Shown: in pieces, positions 61,967 through 64,000 of the stretch
Numbering within the stretch: the first letter of the stretch is position 1
How the letters are laid out: every line of letters begins with the position of its first letter
NCBI GenBank assembly: GCA_030388725.1
Contig: CP128857.1
Span: forward strand, 2,914,001 to 2,978,000
Length of the DNA stretch: 64,000 nt
From: Prodigiosinella aquatilis
GTDB lineage: Bacteria; Pseudomonadota; Gammaproteobacteria; Enterobacterales; Enterobacteriaceae
Direction of reading: 5' to 3'
Notes under the pieces: model-generated
Seen by the model: the letters and a program-made list of their open reading frames with translations, nothing else
Told to the model about the DNA's origin: nothing
The model's database searches: none
Translations under genes and position numbers: made by a program

Positions 61967-63686
61967 TGAAACCCCTGTTGCCAACCTGGACAAACTGGGT
62001 GCTGGCTATGTCGCCCGCGTCAGAGAGAAATTCCCGGCGACAGTCCTGGAGGAGGAGTGGCAAACCCACAACCAACTGACCCTGACCGTCAAACTGAACA
62101 TGCTGCCGGAGGTAGTGGAATTTCTGTACTACCAGAATGGCGGCTGGTTATCGGTGTTATTTGGTAATGATGAACGCTCACTCAACGGTCACTTCGCGGT
62201 CTACTACGTGCTGTCGATGGAAGAAGGCGAAAAATGCTGGGTGGTAGTGAAAGCCCTGGTGAATCCTACCGTACCGGAATTCCCGTCCGTCACACCACGC
62301 GTACCGGCTGCCGTCTGGGGTGAGCGCGAAGTGCGCGACATGTACGGACTTATCCCGGTGGGTCTACCGGATGAACGCCGTCTGGTGTTACCGGATGACT
62401 GGCCGGACGAACTCTATCCGCTGCGTAAAGATTCAATGGATTACCGCCAGCGCCCGACACCAACCTGTGACGACGAGTCCTATACTTTCGTCAACGAAGC
62501 CACTGGCGACACCCGAGTGGTGCCAATTGGTCCGTTGCATATCACCTCGGACGAACCGGGCCACTTCCGTCTGTTTGTCGATGGTGAACAGATTATTGAT
62601 GCCGATTATCGCCTGTTCTATGTCCACCGCGGCATGGAAAAACTGGCGGAAACCCGCATGGGTTACAACGAAGTGACTTTCCTGTCTGATCGGGTATGCG
62701 GCATTTGTGGTTTCACCCACAGCGTGGCCTATACCTCGTCGATTGAAAACGCGCTGGGCATTCCGGTACCGCCTCGCGCCCATGCCATCCGCAGCGTGCT
62801 GTTGGAAGTGGAACGTCTGCACAGTCATTTGCTGAATATTGGGTTGTCCAGCCACTTTGTCGGCTTTGATACCGGCTTTATGCAGTTCTTCCGGATACGT
62901 GAAAAATCCATGCAGATGGCGGAGATGCTGACTGGCGCACGTAAAACCTACGGTCTGAACCTGATTGGTGGCGTGCGCCGCGATATTCTGAAAGACAGCC
63001 GGTTAAAAACCATCAAGCTGGTGCGGGAAATGCGTGAAGAAGTCACCCAACTTACCGATATGCTGCTCAATACCGCCAACATGGGACAACGCACCCAGGG
63101 TATCGGTATCCTGGATCGCAAAGTGGCGCGTGACTACAGCCCGGTCGGGCCGATGATCCGCGCCAGCGGCTTCCAGCGTGATGTGCGTATCGATCATCCG
63201 TTTGCCGGTTACCTTGACCTGCCGATGGAGCTGCATCATCTGGATGCCGGCGACGTCTATTCGCGGCTGCTGGTGCGCGTGCGTGAAGTCTTCACCTCAC
63301 TGGCGATGATTGAATTCGGTCTGGATAACCTGCCGGAAGGCCCGCTGCTGAACGAGCATTTCACTTATCAGCCGCATAAATTCGCACTGGGCTTCACCGA
63401 AGCGCCACGCGGTGAAGATATTCACTGGAGCATGACCGGCGATAACCAGAAACTGTTTCGCTGGCGCTGTCGTGCCGCCACCTACGCCAACTGGCCGGTA
63501 CTGCGTTACATGCTGCGCGGTAATACCGTTTCTGATGCGCCGCTGATTATCGGCAGTCTCGATCCGTGCTACTCCTGTACCGACCGGGTAACACTGGTGG
63601 ATGTGCGTACGCAGAAAATCACCACCGTGCCTTATAAAGAAATGGAGCGTTACGGTCTGGAACGCACCAACTCGCCGCTTAAATAG
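61959..63686 (+). CDS. hyfG: Hydrogenase-4 catalytic large subunit HyfG
   Basis: 575 residues with a GTG start at 61959 (AGGAG 7 nt upstream; no in-frame ATG nearby). The N-terminal third is a NuoC-like domain (AVWGEREVRDMYGLIPVGLP near 114-133); the rest is the NiFe large subunit with ligands in RVCGICGFTHS near 246-256 and DPCYSCTDR near 535-543. It carries the H2-forming site. No C-terminal extension after the second Cys pair beyond about 30 residues. Confidence 0.97.
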   Translation: MINETPVANLDKLGAGYVARVREKFPATVLEEEWQTHNQLTLTVKLNMLPEVVEFLYYQNGGWLSVLFGNDERSLNGHFAVYYVLSMEEGEKCWVVVKALVNPTVPEFPSVTPRVPAAVWGEREVRDMYGLIPVGLPDERRLVLPDDWPDELYPLRKDSMDYRQRPTPTCDDESYTFVNEATGDTRVVPIGPLHITSDEPGHFRLFVDGEQIIDADYRLFYVHRGMEKLAETRMGYNEVTFLSDRVCGICGFTHSVAYTSSIENALGIPVPPRAHAIRSVLLEVERLHSHLLNIGLSSHFVGFDTGFMQFFRIREKSMQMAEMLTGARKTYGLNLIGGVRRDILKDSRLKTIKLVREMREEVTQLTDMLLNTANMGQRTQGIGILDRKVARDYSPVGPMIRASGFQRDVRIDHPFAGYLDLPMELHHLDAGDVYSRLLVRVREVFTSLAMIEFGLDNLPEGPLLNEHFTYQPHKFALGFTEAPRGEDIHWSMTGDNQKLFRWRCRAATYANWPVLRYMLRGNTVSDAPLIIGSLDPCYSCTDRVTLVDVRTQKITTVPYKEMERYGLERTNSPLK

Positions 63687-63697
63687 AGAGATGCATT

Positions 63698-64000
63698 ATG
63701 TTGAAACTGTTTAAAACTATCCTGAAAGCGGGCAACAGCACGGTGAAATACCCGTTTGCCCCGCTTGAAGTTGCGGCGGGTTTTCGCGGTAAACCCGAGT
63801 ATGACCCGGAACAGTGTATTGCCTGTGGCGCCTGCACCATGGTCTGCCCAGCGAATGCACTAACCATGGAAAACGACGTGGTGAACGGTACCCGCACCTG
63901 GCAGTTGTTTCTTGGCCGCTGCATCTTCTGTGGGCGCTGCGAGGAAGTGTGTCCCACCCGCGCCATCGCGCTATCGCCGGAGTTTGAAATGGCGGTCAGC
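63698..64000 (+). CDS. hyfH: Hydrogenase-4 iron-sulfur subunit HyfH, 3' end beyond window
   Basis: The first 101 residues are visible from the ATG at 63698, starting MLKLFKTILKAGNSTVKYPF as in HyfH. NuoI-type ferredoxin subunit with two 4Fe-4S motifs, CIACGACTMVCPANAL near 43-58 and CIFCGRCEEVCPTRAI near 75-90. The gene runs off the right edge; normal length is about 180. Confidence 0.95.
   Translation, partial: MLKLFKTILKAGNSTVKYPFAPLEVAAGFRGKPEYDPEQCIACGACTMVCPANALTMENDVVNGTRTWQLFLGRCIFCGRCEEVCPTRAIALSPEFEMAVS

Overview
The window reads as chromosomal DNA of an enterobacterium of the Dickeya/Pectobacterium (soft-rot, Pectobacteriaceae) type. The conserved proteins (PatA, PatD, DcuB, GltP, EfeUOB, PhnF-P, HyfA-H) are close relatives of their Escherichia coli counterparts. 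The intergenic spaces hold several ERIC-type 127-bp repeats. The genus call is inference; no rRNA, tRNA, CRISPR array or intact insertion sequence was seen.

Layout. 1-4.4 kb (minus strand): arginine deiminase operon arcA-arcC-argF/arcB-yfcC-like, with yfcC cut off by the left edge and a composite CRP/FNR site in front. 4.4-8.3 kb: an AT-richer patch with a choloylglycine-hydrolase-family enzyme, a SymE-like protein and an orphan lipoprotein. 8.4-11.7 kb: iron uptake operon efeUOB. 12-13.4 kb: DUF134 regulator, NifX-like protein with a Cys/His-rich tail, and an AhpD-like protein, set between ERIC repeats. 14.1-16.1 kb: a soluble FIST-domain chemoreceptor.

16.2-30.2 kb (minus strand): a large, apparently nitrogen-controlled catabolic cluster. 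It holds an aldehyde dehydrogenase, a type II haloacid dehalogenase, two FAD amine/amino-acid oxidases, a complete peptide/opine-type ABC importer, a GNAT, a GhrA-like reductase, a GABA-type aminotransferase and an Lrp/AsnC regulator. Its upstream region carries a -24/-12 (sigma-54) promoter and two NtrC-like sites 31 bp apart. This is the best candidate for an undescribed pathway. 30.8-33 kb: a decayed C1 peptidase, a DinB-like protein and an MBL-fold hydrolase.

33-44.6 kb (minus strand): C-P lyase locus phnFGHIJKLMNP followed by phnCDEE, with a near-perfect Pho box in front of phnC. 44.8-48 kb: putrescine catabolism patA and patD, with a second sigma-54/NtrC-like arrangement in front of patA. 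49.2-53.6 kb: dcuB and gltP (convergent, sharing a terminator) and an EamA exporter. 53.9-64 kb: hypC and the hydrogenase-4 operon hyfABCDEFGH (hyfH cut by the right edge), driven by divergent sigma-54-type promoters.

The genes fit a facultative anaerobe that ferments arginine for ATP, takes up C4-dicarboxylates, makes H2 through a formate-hydrogenlyase complex, and scavenges nitrogen from amines and phosphorus from phosphonates.
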